DNA of 64,000 bases. Origin: Pseudomonas baetica. Its GTDB lineage: Bacteria; Pseudomonadota; Gammaproteobacteria; Pseudomonadales; Pseudomonadaceae. Positions 31,046 through 39,192 of this stretch are shown in pieces. Where the stretch lies: the NCBI RefSeq assembly GCF_019733355.1, contig NZ_JAIHLQ010000006.1:1-64000 (forward strand), in the 5' to 3' direction. The translations under genes were made by a program, and so were the position numbers. Under the pieces are notes generated by a model. That model saw only the letters and a program-made list of their open reading frames with translations. It did no database searches and was not told where the DNA came from. Each line of letters starts with the position of its first letter. Position 1 is the first letter of the stretch.

Positions 31046-32986
31046 TTAGGATTTTTTGGATTTCGCAGACAGATCCGTAGCCCAATCACGAACCTCTCCA
31101 GGTACGATTAACTTGAAGCGTGCCCGAGTGCCGCCGGTGTAAATGGCAGCCAGCGCCTTAGCAGCGCCCATTCGGTCGCCGGACTCAATTCTCGATAAGA
31201 GGTCGGGTGCGAGCATTACAGTGTCGACCTCTGTGTTTCGAGCATCCGCAACTCGTCCGAGTTTGATAGGGGCGCGGCCAGTAGCATCGAGCCACAACAG
31301 CGATGCTTCGAAATCGGTGGCTTTGTAACCCTTCTTGAGCATGCGTTCTATACGGATAAAGGCCAGGTCATCCTTGGCCATGTCCTTCACAAGGGACGCC
31401 CAGCTTGTGTACTTGAACAGTGCACTGTGCGACGGCCGAACGCTTTTGTTGAACAGCTCGATGCAATCAAGCACGAACAGCCTGAACGCTTTGTCTGCGC
31501 CTGGCAGAAGACTGAATTTTGCCCCGGCATTGCCTAAGCGCTGGAACCACTCGAATAGGCCCCATTCGGAGTTGCAGAGTATCGTGGCCGGCTCGGTTGG
31601 GATCTCGGCGTTGTCGTAGTAGATGACTTTGGTGTCACGCTCTCGACTGCCCTCCATGTGGGCAACTCGAACCACTGGATTCTGGTCGATCAGGGTATTC
31701 ACTACACCCTCAATCTGCCTACCTGCCCTTATGGAGTGAACGACCTCGCGGCTTCGGGTCGCCGGCGAGCGTTTGCTCAGGTTTCCATCCAGCCTCTGGC
31801 ATGCGTCGCCGAGAGTGATCACGGGCTGTGGGCAGCGATCCAGGAATGCGCACATGGGCCACGTGAGGTCATGACTCTCGTCAATGATGATGTGGGTGTA
31901 GCCCGGGTCTATGAACGTATCGAGCGCCAGCGCCAGGTGCTTGATTCGGTGGTAACCACGCAGAGGCATTTCAATCCGAGGATCCGTAGGCTCTATAGTT
32001 TGTTGCCAGAACACTTGGGCATATTGAGCTAAAGCGATTTTATCCAACTCGGATAGTTTGGTATCCAATGGGGGGATGTGGCGAGTATCTAGCGTTGTGT
32101 CCCGACTAAAACAGAACCTCATCACCATGCGGTTGCATGTCTGGGCCACTTGCCAGGGTGCCATTGAACCTACTGGCCCAAACCCAAGGCGCTCAGCAGC
32201 CAGTGAGGGTGCGAGCTGGTGGGTAGACCATGCGCGCTTACCTGCCCGGCGATATGGCTTGCTCTGGTCTCGCTCAAGACACTCGGTAGCTAGTTGCCCG
32301 AAAGTCATCCCAGTTACACGATTTGGACCAATGCGAGCCATCAGGGCTTGGAGCTGAACCTGAGTGTACGCTAGGAGAAGAGGGCGATACCTGCTTAGGC
32401 TATCGACCATCCGCTCGATCAGATAGGTTTTCCCTGTCCCCGCCAGTGCCTGGACGTCCATGCTCTCATCAAGCTCACCTCGAAAAACGCTGAAGGTGCG
32501 GGCCTGCTGGTTAGTCAGGGTGAACTCTTTCCCGTCATTAGTAACAAATTTCTCAGTGAAGGGATTTAACTGGGCTGACAGCTGGCGCTTAAATTCAAAA
32601 TTCCACTCCCCATTGGGGAAAACAAAACCGCCCTTTGAAATCAGCTCGGGATCTAGAAGACGTGCGGGGATTCGTTTAAGGTCATTTAGGCCTGTATTGA
32701 AGTTATCTCGGTTGAAGCGCGCGGCCATAAGCCGACCAAACTCACCCTGGCCGTTGGATCGCTCAACCTGAATGCCGATGCTGATGAGTTCGGCTAGAGC
32801 CTTCTCGGTTTTGTCAGCTCTGAGGTTGTGGCCAGCAAAAGCAGTTGAGTTCTGGATTACAGCCGCACTAGCGATTTCATGAACTGACCATTGGTGGAAT
32901 AACTCAGCCGACCGTGAGTCCACAGCAGCAAGTTCCTCGGCTTTGTCGATTTCCAGCGGTAGGAAAAGAGTAAGTTTCGGTGTCAT
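31046..32986 (-). CDS. UvrD/Rep-like superfamily 1 helicase, 646 aa
   Basis: SF1 motifs are visible: Q-Q-A-R-T-F-S-V-F (Q-like), A-L-A-G-T-G-K-T-Y (Walker A), H-I-I-I-D-E-S-H-D (Walker B DExx), I-T-L-G-D-A-C-Q-R-L (motif III) and a Rep-like V/VI region near the C-terminus (T-G-G-T-R-A-R-F-K-L-I-V-P). The N-terminal 130 residues are an extra domain without known motif. Such helicases unwind DNA in repair or replication. The ATG overlaps the stop of 32983-33399 as ATGA, implying a coupled pair. Confidence 0.8.
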   Translation of the reverse strand: MTPKLTLFLPLEIDKAEELAAVDSRSAELFHQWSVHEIASAAVIQNSTAFAGHNLRADKTEKALAELISIGIQVERSNGQGEFGRLMAARFNRDNFNTGLNDLKRIPARLLDPELISKGGFVFPNGEWNFEFKRQLSAQLNPFTEKFVTNDGKEFTLTNQQARTFSVFRGELDESMDVQALAGTGKTYLIERMVDSLSRYRPLLLAYTQVQLQALMARIGPNRVTGMTFGQLATECLERDQSKPYRRAGKRAWSTHQLAPSLAAERLGFGPVGSMAPWQVAQTCNRMVMRFCFSRDTTLDTRHIPPLDTKLSELDKIALAQYAQVFWQQTIEPTDPRIEMPLRGYHRIKHLALALDTFIDPGYTHIIIDESHDLTWPMCAFLDRCPQPVITLGDACQRLDGNLSKRSPATRSREVVHSIRAGRQIEGVVNTLIDQNPVVRVAHMEGSRERDTKVIYYDNAEIPTEPATILCNSEWGLFEWFQRLGNAGAKFSLLPGADKAFRLFVLDCIELFNKSVRPSHSALFKYTSWASLVKDMAKDDLAFIRIERMLKKGYKATDFEASLLWLDATGRAPIKLGRVADARNTEVDTVMLAPDLLSRIESGDRMGAAKALAAIYTGGTRARFKLIVPGEVRDWATDLSAKSKKS

Positions 32987-33399
32987 TGTGCTGAGCTATT
33001 TGACAGCGTCGATTGTGTGTTCAGATTCATATCTTGGCCTTCAATCGTTAGTGAGACCAAGCTGAAGGGACCATTCAGTGCTGTGGCTTCCAATACCGCG
33101 GTCCAGTACCCAGGTGTATCAGCTGGTAGCGAAGCCAACTGGTGCACTGAATTATGGTCCGGAGAGTGTACAACTTGTAGGCGTAACAGGGCATCCGGGC
33201 CTTTTTCAAAGATTGAAACCTGGAAAATGTCCATTCTTTCGTTGAATGGGCTTGCCACGTAATTCTTTGACCCAGCAAGCGCCTCAAGAGCGCGTATCAG
33301 ACGCGCGCCCGCACCGAGATATCCATAAAGACTGAAAACTGCCATTACGGCCGCTTCGCGCACTATGTGAATTTCGGAATGATTGAGCCGGTTATGCAT
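32983..33399 (-). CDS. Hypothetical protein, 138 aa
   Basis: ATG 33399 (MHNRLNHSEIHIVREAAVM) follows GAGG and is 27 bp from the promoter -10. Helical start, then beta segments (MDIFQVSIFEKGPDALLRLQVVH). Coupled to the downstream helicase by a 4-bp overlap, so it may be its accessory. Not recognised. Confidence 0.7.
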   Translation of the reverse strand: MHNRLNHSEIHIVREAAVMAVFSLYGYLGAGARLIRALEALAGSKNYVASPFNERMDIFQVSIFEKGPDALLRLQVVHSPDHNSVHQLASLPADTPGYWTAVLEATALNGPFSLVSLTIEGQDMNLNTQSTLSNSSAQ

Positions 33400-33425
33400 G
33401 GGAAATGCCTCTAAATTGATGAGAC

Positions 33426-33454
33426 ACATTGCCCCTGATCACAGTGTGGCAGAA
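33426..33454 (-). promoter_or_regulatory. Family-P promoter of the helicase unit
   Basis: -35 TTCTGC (33449-33454), 17 bp, -10 CAATGT (33426-33431), leader GTCTCATCAATTTAGAGG. Confidence 0.7.
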
Positions 33455-33482
33455 GCCGTGCTTGTCGATCATGGGTAAAGCT

Positions 33483-33854
33483 TCAGGGAATGAGCTTTAT
33501 CTCAGCATCGTCAGCCCAATCAAGCAGCTTGGCTAGCTGCTCGTTCAGATCATCAAGGGCTAAACCTGGTGGATCCTCTGGGTAGCCAAATGGCTTGATT
33601 GCATCAAGGCCGTCGATGATGGCAGCCAGATCAAAATCGAAACTGTCACCACCCTCAAGCAGCCATTGGACAGGCAGCTGCTGGCGCAGAGTCAGGGCAA
33701 TGTCGGATGCAGCTGCGGAGCACTCCCGATCTGTGACCGCCCGGCTGTGCCGGGTGAAAACCGAACGGATCTTCAGGGTGCGCGGGGCGGTGCGAGTTTG
33801 CACCTTCACACCGAAGGTGATGCTATTGCGTGTCTGAGCGGCAAACGTACCCAT
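33483..33854 (-). CDS. Hypothetical protein, 123 aa
   Basis: ATG 33854 (MGTFAAQTRNSITFGVKVQT) lies 8 bp after GGA. A small beta-rich N-terminus, then a helical acidic C-terminus (LNEQLAKLLDWADDAEIKLIP). Three bases downstream of 33857-34339, therefore co-translated. Not recognised. Confidence 0.65.
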   Translation of the reverse strand: MGTFAAQTRNSITFGVKVQTRTAPRTLKIRSVFTRHSRAVTDRECSAAASDIALTLRQQLPVQWLLEGGDSFDFDLAAIIDGLDAIKPFGYPEDPPGLALDDLNEQLAKLLDWADDAEIKLIP

Positions 33855-33856
33855 TT

Positions 33857-34339
33857 TCAGATCCAAATGTAGGTTTTGGGGGATTCGGGCTTACCGATTG
33901 CGGCCAGGCGACAACGCACGGCGTGTAACTGAACATTCAAGGATGCCAGATCAGCGTTTTCAGCTGAACCTCGAACCAGAACCGCTTTTTGGATGACGGG
34001 ATCGGCTTCCATCTCAGCCGCTCGCCGACAGAGGTCTTGCCGCAGCATTACGAGGTGTCCTTCTGAAAGGTCAGCAATTGGTGTTGCCAGGGCCTTCTCA
34101 AGATCTTGCTGCCCTATCCGGGCACAGCTACGCACAAAGTGGTGGCTGTGACTCATCATCTCAGCCCGTGCGTTAGAAGAGATCATTCCCCAGAAATCAC
34201 TCGCCAGGCGGGTCAGAATGTTCTTGTTGATGCCCTGAATGTCTTGGGCAGAAATGACCATTTGCTGAGTCAGGTTCTGAATGAGCTCTTCGTTGCTTTC
34301 GTACAGGGCTTGGAGTTGGGGCGGGCTTGGGTATTTCAT
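33857..34339 (-). CDS. Phasin-like helical protein, 160 aa
   Basis: ATG 34339 (MKYPSPPQLQALYESNEELIQNL) follows GGAG and is 26 bp from the promoter. Almost entirely helical (EELIQNLTQQMVISAQDIQGINKNIL, NARAEMMSHSHHF), with the F.....E.....N..L..... rhythm seen in phasin-like proteins. A phasin role is only a resemblance. Short C-terminus ends KTYIWI. First in a pair with 33483-33854. Confidence 0.55.
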   Translation of the reverse strand: MKYPSPPQLQALYESNEELIQNLTQQMVISAQDIQGINKNILTRLASDFWGMISSNARAEMMSHSHHFVRSCARIGQQDLEKALATPIADLSEGHLVMLRQDLCRRAAEMEADPVIQKAVLVRGSAENADLASLNVQLHAVRCRLAAIGKPESPKTYIWI

Positions 34340-34364
34340 GTCAGGCTCCGTTGAATATGAAGCC

Positions 34365-34393
34365 AGCATGCGGCAACTTGGTGCGTGCCAGAA
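34365..34393 (-). promoter_or_regulatory. Family-P promoter
   Basis: -35 TTCTGG (34388-34393), 17 bp, -10 CATGCT (34365-34370), leader GGCTTCATATTCAACGG. Confidence 0.7.
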
Positions 34394-34425
34394 CCGGGTG
34401 GTGCGTTGAAGCCCTGCTGTTGCTC

Positions 34426-34965
34426 TCAACCAACTAGCCGAAGTCCTTGGGTGACTCTCTCAGCCCTTACAAAGGTCTGGTGAGGGTGCTCCCCCGCGTC
34501 CACAGAACGAATCAGCACTTGAAATGCGGCCTCGATTGACCCGATGTCAGTAATCGCTTTCGCGGATTGAAGGTCCGAGCGGACACGATCCATCAGCCCC
34601 CAAAGTACGGGCTGGAGCTCTGGGAGTGAATCCACCCAGTCATCTTCCATAAGCATAGAGTCGACGTCATACCCTAACGAGGCGCCCAGAGACTTCATCC
34701 ATCGGCTGAAACGTCGGACAAACAGGATGATCCCCAGAAACTCCCGGCTACCAACGCTGCGGTACCAGCCCGCTCCGCGCTCGGGGAACATGGCCAAGTC
34801 ACTTGTGAGCATGGCGGCGATGTGCTCGGGCGGGTGTGCTGCCCGCGCGGGCATCGGCAGGGCATTATGGATTGCCTGTGTGAGCATGTTGACGTCGATG
34901 AAGTAGTAAGTGACCAGCTTCTGAGACCAGACGGCACGGTCGTACTGGCTGTTGAATTCGGTCAT
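34426..34965 (-). CDS. Hypothetical protein, 179 aa
   Basis: Starts MTEFNSQYDRAVWSQKLVTYYFID behind GAGG. Helical throughout with two Trp/Arg clusters (RFSRWMKSLGASLG). It follows 34996-35241 by 30 bp and may share its transcript; no family-P element is seen at its own start. Unknown. Confidence 0.65.
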   Translation of the reverse strand: MTEFNSQYDRAVWSQKLVTYYFIDVNMLTQAIHNALPMPARAAHPPEHIAAMLTSDLAMFPERGAGWYRSVGSREFLGIILFVRRFSRWMKSLGASLGYDVDSMLMEDDWVDSLPELQPVLWGLMDRVRSDLQSAKAITDIGSIEAAFQVLIRSVDAGEHPHQTFVRAERVTQGLRLVG

Positions 34966-34995
34966 TTGTTGGTACCTCAGCTATGTGTTCTACGC

Positions 34996-35241
34996 TTATG
35001 CCGGCAGAGTTGCTAAAGGGCCTGCAGACGGATAGTCATGCTGGACCATATGGAACAGTGGGTTTTGGCCCACATCAATACCGGTAGCTTTGACATGCGC
35101 CTCAAGCGCCAGCATATCGTTGCGAACCATCTTCGCCGTGGCCAGAATTACATCAGTGCCCTGAGCCTGGGTCTTCGCGATCAGCTTTAATGTTGCAGCT
35201 GACGCGACTGCGGCAAGCAGCAGAGTGGTGGTGCGGTTCAT
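34996..35241 (-). CDS. Small membrane-anchored or exported protein, 81 aa
   Basis: ATG 35241 follows AGGAG; a longer frame to 35478 is not supported. The N-terminus MNRTTTLLLAAVASAATLKLIAK is a hydrophobic anchor or signal, with no clear cleavage site; the rest is helical and soluble. Function unknown. Confidence 0.65.
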   Translation of the reverse strand: MNRTTTLLLAAVASAATLKLIAKTQAQGTDVILATAKMVRNDMLALEAHVKATGIDVGQNPLFHMVQHDYPSAGPLATLPA

Positions 35242-35323
35242 TGGTGAAGCTCCTGAAATCTGATTTCCATCTTTGCCGGTGTGCTGAAACAGTAAGGATT
35301 GGTGCACGATAGGTGCCCGGTTT

Positions 35324-35707
35324 CTATGCTGTTCCCTTGGCGCTAAAGCACCGCTTGTGATACCAATGTCCATTGATCTTGAGCTGTTCGCCATGGACAT
35401 CCTGGACCAATCCGCAGCCAGGTATATTGTCCCCAGCTGCGTACTCACGTGTAGGCAATGGCATTCCGAAGAGAGCATTCCCGCCTATTAAGTCCTGGGG
35501 CCGGCTCGTGGACCACTTACGGCGTAGCTCAGCAACGCCGCTAGTATCCCCAAACTGGGTATCGGCAACATACTCAGCGTTCTTGAGCCACATCCCCCGG
35601 GACAAACCATCGAATGTGTGGCGGATCGATTGGTGGCTGTCCCTTAATACCCTCTCCGTGGCCCTGAGCAGGCCAGATAGGGTCTTGTAGGCGGTTGGGT
35701 GTCCCAT
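35324..35707 (-). CDS. Hypothetical protein, 127 aa
   Basis: Begins MGHPTAYKTLSGLLRATERVLRDSHQSIRHTFDGLSRG; a basic helical N-terminus, and a C-terminus with H-W-Y-H-K-R-C-F-S resembling a small metal-binding end. 32 bp from a variant family-P promoter. Not recognised. Confidence 0.65.
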   Translation of the reverse strand: MGHPTAYKTLSGLLRATERVLRDSHQSIRHTFDGLSRGMWLKNAEYVADTQFGDTSGVAELRRKWSTSRPQDLIGGNALFGMPLPTREYAAGDNIPGCGLVQDVHGEQLKINGHWYHKRCFSAKGTA

Positions 35708-35738
35708 TACGCATCACTCGCTCTGAATTTGTGCGGTA

Positions 35739-35767
35739 AGTCTTAACCGTAAACAGATGTGCCCCAA
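35739..35767 (-). promoter_or_regulatory. Family-P promoter (variant -35)
   Basis: -35 TTGGGG followed by CAC (35762-35767), 17 bp, -10 AAGACT (35739-35744). Confidence 0.55.
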
Positions 35768-35827
35768 CCCTCACAGAAAGATTCTGCATGCGGAATCTTT
35801 TTATCCGCCCCCAGTGTGTTCGCTGAC

Positions 35828-36202
35828 CTATTCCCGGATGTAAAGGGTGAGGTTGCTCTCTTTCGGAATCGGGAAGGTGTTGATTGGAGCCAGGGCTTCA
35901 ACCTTTGCCATCGTCATATCCCCACGCGCCGACTTTAGGCAGACGCGCTGATCAGCTTTTACGACCCATCTCTCATTCGGTTGGCCGGCTGCTATTTGAA
36001 CCAGCTTCCCCATATAGGTACAGGAAGATGCTGAGCCCACTACCTTGAGGACAACAATTCCATTCATTCCCGAGGTTATTGGCTGGAGGTTCTGTACCTC
36101 CAACGTTTTAGCTGTTGCATAGGCCGGGAGGGCAATCATCATGGCGGAGAGTGCTACTCGTCTCCATGGCAGGCGAGCTTTGTTAAGGGTGGGGCTTCTC
36201 AT
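35828..36202 (-). CDS. Exported hypothetical protein, 124 aa
   Basis: A signal-like segment (RRVALSAMMIALPAYATAK) starts after a short basic leader, so the product is likely periplasmic. The rest is beta-rich with C..Y..K and C-L-K (possible disulfide). Upstream region has GATTTTGGGTT, close to the second 12-mer motif, rather than a family-P element. Unknown. Confidence 0.6.
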   Translation of the reverse strand: MRSPTLNKARLPWRRVALSAMMIALPAYATAKTLEVQNLQPITSGMNGIVVLKVVGSASSCTYMGKLVQIAAGQPNERWVVKADQRVCLKSARGDMTMAKVEALAPINTFPIPKESNLTLYIRE

Positions 36203-36356
36203 TAATACGTACCTGACGTTAGGGCCGACGCATCATGAGGTTCGGAGGGGCAAGGACAAACCCAAAATGGGGTCGCGGTTTTCAGGATAGGTAAGGCGGT
36301 TGTGCCTAACCTTCCCCCAAAAGCAGGGCGAGCCCTGCTAGTGCGGTCTTCGCGTT

Positions 36357-36800
36357 CTATTTAGCGATGGGATACCAAGTGTAAGGGTCGTTCTGCTTCA
36401 TGCCGGCTCGGACAGCTTCAAGTTCTTGATGCGCCTGCCAGGCTTCATGAAGCTCTGGCTCAGGCAGGGTGTTGGTTGTATGACTCACAGTCCCCCAGAC
36501 ATGCTTCACAGGGTCGTAGCCCACCAGGCGCGCCACCTGTAGGTCAGGGTAACTATCCGGCAGCTGGACTCGCTTAGCCCCACGCTTTTTGCTTTCAACC
36601 TTGAGCTTTACGACTAGGCGAACCTGAGCCACCATGTCATCAACATACACCGTCGTTTGCTCGCGGTAGGTGATGGAGCGCTTATTGATCTGCGGCTGCA
36701 GGTCAAAGGATAGGCTGACAATCTTCGACAGATCTGTGATGCCGGCACTCACCAGTAGGGAAGAGGAGAACAGTGGGGTTTGCTGTGCTGCTGATTTCAT
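36357..36800 (-). CDS. Hypothetical protein, 147 aa
   Basis: Starts MKSAAQQTPLFSSSLLVSAG; the middle is beta-rich (ITYREQTTVYVDDMVAQVRLVVKLKVESK) and the C-terminus contains HEAWQAHQELEAVRAGMKQ, a helix. Single gene, 28 bp from its promoter. Not recognised. Confidence 0.65.
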   Translation of the reverse strand: MKSAAQQTPLFSSSLLVSAGITDLSKIVSLSFDLQPQINKRSITYREQTTVYVDDMVAQVRLVVKLKVESKKRGAKRVQLPDSYPDLQVARLVGYDPVKHVWGTVSHTTNTLPEPELHEAWQAHQELEAVRAGMKQNDPYTWYPIAK

Positions 36801-36825
36801 GGGGTCACCTGTTTGGTTGATGGGC

Positions 36826-37032
36826 CTATTGTTTGGCCTTACCAGGTGTGGCAGAACCCCTGTTGCGGATATTCTCCAGCGCCATATCCATCAGTTTGGA
36901 GAGTGTCATCCCTTTTGAAACTAGATGCTCAAGATCTGCCGTTCCGATTCCCTGGGTCAGGTTCCAGAGTGCAGCAATGCGGTTAGCGACCATTTCTTTG
37001 GTCTGATCGTCCTGTGCAAAATTATATGTCAC
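36826..37032 (-). CDS. Hypothetical protein, 68 aa
   Basis: Short helical protein MTYNFAQDDQTKEMVANRIAALWNL..., basic end. Its 3' end contains the -35 of the next promoter, and its ATG overlaps the stop of 37029-37145 by ATGA. Unknown. Confidence 0.6.
   Translation of the reverse strand: MTYNFAQDDQTKEMVANRIAALWNLTQGIGTADLEHLVSKGMTLSKLMDMALENIRNRGSATPGKAKQ
36828..36856 (-). promoter_or_regulatory. Family-P promoter
   Basis: -35 TTCTGC (36851-36856), 17 bp, -10 AACAAT (36828-36833), leader AGGCCCATCAAC. Overlaps the end of 36826-37032. Confidence 0.75.
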
Positions 37033-37145
37033 GTAGTTAGTGGCACCTTGCCATCATTCAGTCGGACTGTTCGGTTTCGGTGTCCGCCCACTTCTGCCGT
37101 GTAGTTGACCATCCGGTCGATAGTTTGGTCCGGGTCGTATGACAT
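37029..37145 (-). CDS. Hypothetical 38-aa protein
   Basis: ATG 37145 (MSYDPDQTIDRMVNYTAEVGG) has AGGAAA upstream and sits 30 bp from the promoter -10; a longer frame to 37214 is not used. Coupled to 36826-37032. Unknown, but supported by promoter spacing and Shine-Dalgarno. Confidence 0.6.
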   Translation of the reverse strand: MSYDPDQTIDRMVNYTAEVGGHRNRTVRLNDGKVPLTT

Positions 37146-37174
37146 TGCAGCATTTCCTAGGAGTGAGTTACTCC

Positions 37175-37203
37175 ATTGAACAGCCGATGTTGACGTGCCA
37201 GAA
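37175..37203 (-). promoter_or_regulatory. Family-P promoter
   Basis: -35 TTCTGG (37198-37203), 17 bp, -10 TTCAAT (37175-37180). Confidence 0.7.
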
Positions 37204-37219
37204 CCGGGGGACAAGCCAC

Positions 37220-37543
37220 CTATGGTTTGATGTGGACCTGATAGGTCGCGCTGGGGGTCTGAAACTTAACGATCGTCTCGACAGGCTCGCCTTTAGCCCG
37301 CATGGTTACGCGGTTATAAGGTGGAACAAGCTTGCCTTCCCACGCCTGGGAATTACCGACGCTGACCGAGCTGATGGTTTTCCCGTCGCGGGTGCAAAGA
37401 TCTTTAGACGATAGATCTTTGGCTGTGACTACGTTCAGCTGAACAGGGTTAAGCAGAACGCAACCCCGCGCTGGGTTCTGGGCAAGTGCGGGCGTGCAGG
37501 TAAGCAAGAGGCACAGCGCGGCAACTACGGCTGGATCGGACAT
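37220..37543 (-). CDS. Exported hypothetical protein, 107 aa
   Basis: ATG 37543 follows AGGA. MSDPAVVAALCLLLTCTPALAQ is a signal peptide, so periplasmic or secreted. Mature part beta-rich with two Cys. Second exported protein of this section with 35828-36202; both have similar size and layout. Not recognised. Confidence 0.65.
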   Translation of the reverse strand: MSDPAVVAALCLLLTCTPALAQNPARGCVLLNPVQLNVVTAKDLSSKDLCTRDGKTISSVSVGNSQAWEGKLVPPYNRVTMRAKGEPVETIVKFQTPSATYQVHIKP

Positions 37544-37657
37544 GAGGTATTCCTGACTTCTGTCTTGGCACATGGCCTTAGCTTACACGCGTGCAACGAA
37601 GGACTTTGCATTAAAGCCTAGCTTGAACCTGGGGCTACCAACATGAAGCTAGAGATG

Positions 37658-37783
37658 TCAGAGCGTGGCCTTACATAGGTTGGCCGCTTCCTCGGCGCAA
37701 TACCCTTTGAGTAGCAGGCTGAGGAATTCATCGCTCGACGTTCGCCTCAAGCTCGCGCCTGGTGTCACCGTCGATCTCTTCAT
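37658..37783 (-). CDS. Candidate 41-aa protein overlapping the next gene
   Basis: ATG 37783 (MKRSTVTPGASLRRTSSDEFLSLLLKGYC...) opens a frame that runs past the stop of 37728-37982. The C-terminal half reads like protein (EEAANLCKATL). AAGG precedes the ATG too closely. Overlapping out-of-frame pair; may be real or chance. Confidence 0.3.
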   Translation of the reverse strand: MKRSTVTPGASLRRTSSDEFLSLLLKGYCAEEAANLCKATL

Positions 37784-37982
37784 GACCTTCGGAGCATTTT
37801 GATCGTGATAGGTGAAAGTTGACCTGTTCGGTCTGGAGCACTGGCTCAGAAGGTACCCATTGAACTGGGGTTTGTTGCCGGCGGTCACCGTAATTGGCAG
37901 TGCCATAGATGCCTTTGCACTCATCCGCAGTGATGATAGTGAAGTTCAGGCGGGCATCTGGAGAGAACGTAACCTTGTTCAT
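37728..37982 (-). CDS. Hypothetical protein, 84 aa
   Basis: Begins MNKVTFSPDARLNFTIITADECKGIYG behind GGAG, 28 bp from a strong promoter. Charged C-terminus (EEIDGDTRRELEANVER). No family is recognised. Confidence 0.65.
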   Translation of the reverse strand: MNKVTFSPDARLNFTIITADECKGIYGTANYGDRRQQTPVQWVPSEPVLQTEQVNFHLSRSKCSEGHEEIDGDTRRELEANVER

Positions 37983-38009
37983 CCTGGGGCTCCTTTTGTG
38001 AGAACCATA

Positions 38010-38038
38010 ATTCTCAGTCGGAGCCCCGCGTGCCAGAA
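38010..38038 (-). promoter_or_regulatory. Family-P promoter
   Basis: -35 TTCTGG (38033-38038), 17 bp, -10 GAGAAT (38010-38015), then TATGGTTCTCAC. Confidence 0.75.
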
Positions 38039-38048
38039 GTGGGTAGGT

Positions 38049-38177
38049 TTAAGCCGAGAGCTCGGCGGCTATTGCCAGTGCTCTTCCGCGGCGCCGTACC
38101 AGGGCGTTATGCCCGCATCGGTGGTAGAAGTTGTCCTGAACAAGCCCCGCATGCCCCCGAAGCGAGGCGCTGACCAT
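38049..38177 (-). CDS. Candidate 42-aa protein
   Basis: MVSASLRGHAGLVQDNFYHRCGH... ends 10 bp before the family-P element, the normal position of a gene end here, and lies just downstream of the sigma factor stop (95 bp). No strong ribosome site. Basic, with C-G-H. It may follow the sigma gene in the same transcript. Confidence 0.4.
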   Translation of the reverse strand: MVSASLRGHAGLVQDNFYHRCGHNALVRRRGRALAIAAELSA

Positions 38178-38271
38178 GTCCAGAGTAACGTGAAGGCTCG
38201 CACAGCCCGTGAGCTGAAACTTTGATTACCCACCAGGCCTGTTGTAGGAGAGCGCTCGACTTCCGCCAGGG

Positions 38272-39141
38272 TTACGCTGCCAGAGGAATGGCGACCTTGA
38301 GCTTGGCTAGGGCCAGCTTTTCGATTTGGCGGATACGCTCAGCTGATACGTTGTACTTGGACGCCAAGTCATGGAGTGTCGCTTTGCTCTCCGACAGGAA
38401 TCGCTGCGCAAGTATGTCCCGGCTGCGCTCGTCCAAACTGTTGAGCGCCTCATGCAAATCATCTATCGAAGTGTCGGCCTCACTCTCGTACTGATGGGCA
38501 GGATCGTAACGGTGGTCTCCAATCTGATGGGCCGGGGTGAGGTATGCCGATTCATCATCTGCATCTGCGGCAGGGTCAAACGACGTGTCGTTACCTGCCA
38601 TGCGCGTCTCCATCTCCTTAACGTCGAGTACGCTCACATTGAGGGTGTCGGCGATGTGCCTCGTCTCATCGGCAGTAAGCCAGTTGCGGGACCGGGGTTG
38701 CTTGCGCAGATTGAAGAACAGCTTTCGCTGAGCCTTTGTGGTCGCCAGGCGCACCATTCGACCGTTGCGGATAATGAACTCGTTGATCTCTGCGCGAATC
38801 CAGTGGACTCCGAAAGTGATGAGTCTGACCTGAGCTGCGGGATTGAATCGCTTCACGGCTTTGATCAGCCCGATGTTGCCCTCTTGGATCAGATCGCTTA
38901 AAGGCAACCCATATCCTGAGTAGCTTCGCGCGATATGCACGACAAAGCGAAGCTGGGATGTAACGAGTTGGCGCGCTGCGTCCATGTCATTGTGCTCTAC
39001 AAGTCGCTCAGACAAACGTCGCTCTTCCTCGGCACTCATGTTTGGTATCGAGTGAATCACGGTCAAATAAGCATCGAGGTTCGATCCCGGGACCATCGGG
39101 ATCTGGGCTGCCGCCTTGGTAGATAGTGTTGAAGTGTTCAA
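38272..39141 (-). CDS. rpoH: RpoH-family (sigma-32) sigma factor, 289 aa
   Basis: All sigma-70-family regions align by eye with E. coli RpoH: region 2 (LRFVVHIARSYSGYGLPLSDLIQEGNIGLIKAVKRFNP, then I-T-F-G-V-H-W-I-R-A-E-I), the RpoH-specific box Q-R-K-L-F-F-N-L-R, region 3 (ETRMAGNDTSFDPAADADD) and region 4.2 (LASKYNVSAERIRQIEKLALAKLKVAI). Region 2.4 differs from E. coli (N-G-R-M-V-R-L where E. coli has N-W-R-I-V-K-V) and the region 4.2 recognition helix has several changed residues, as expected for altered promoter preference. The start is probably TTG 39141 with AGGA upstream; the N-terminus is about 14 residues longer than RpoH. It follows 39193-39681 in a unit with a family-P promoter. A GC hairpin lies just before the start. 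It might read the family-P promoters. Confidence 0.9.
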   Translation of the reverse strand: MNTSTLSTKAAAQIPMVPGSNLDAYLTVIHSIPNMSAEEERRLSERLVEHNDMDAARQLVTSQLRFVVHIARSYSGYGLPLSDLIQEGNIGLIKAVKRFNPAAQVRLITFGVHWIRAEINEFIIRNGRMVRLATTKAQRKLFFNLRKQPRSRNWLTADETRHIADTLNVSVLDVKEMETRMAGNDTSFDPAADADDESAYLTPAHQIGDHRYDPAHQYESEADTSIDDLHEALNSLDERSRDILAQRFLSESKATLHDLASKYNVSAERIRQIEKLALAKLKVAIPLAA

Positions 39142-39166
39142 TGTTGCATTCCTGGAGAGAGTGGTG

Positions 39167-39185
39167 GCCCGCCGTCCCGGCGGGC
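39167..39185 (-). promoter_or_regulatory. GC-rich hairpin before the sigma-factor start
   Basis: GCCCGCC / GGCGGGC separated by five bases, 26 bp upstream of the TTG start and 7 bp after the preceding stop. There is no T-run, so it is unlikely to be a terminator; it may pause transcription, stabilise mRNA or block translation. Confidence 0.55.
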
Positions 39186-39192
39186 AGTCTAC

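Noticed and set aside
37812..38225. Plus-strand 137-codon frame
   Set aside because: Antisense to 37728-37982 and the adjacent promoter; no ribosome site.
39167..39185. Terminator between 39193-39681 and the sigma gene
   Set aside because: Strong stem but no T-run, so termination is unlikely.
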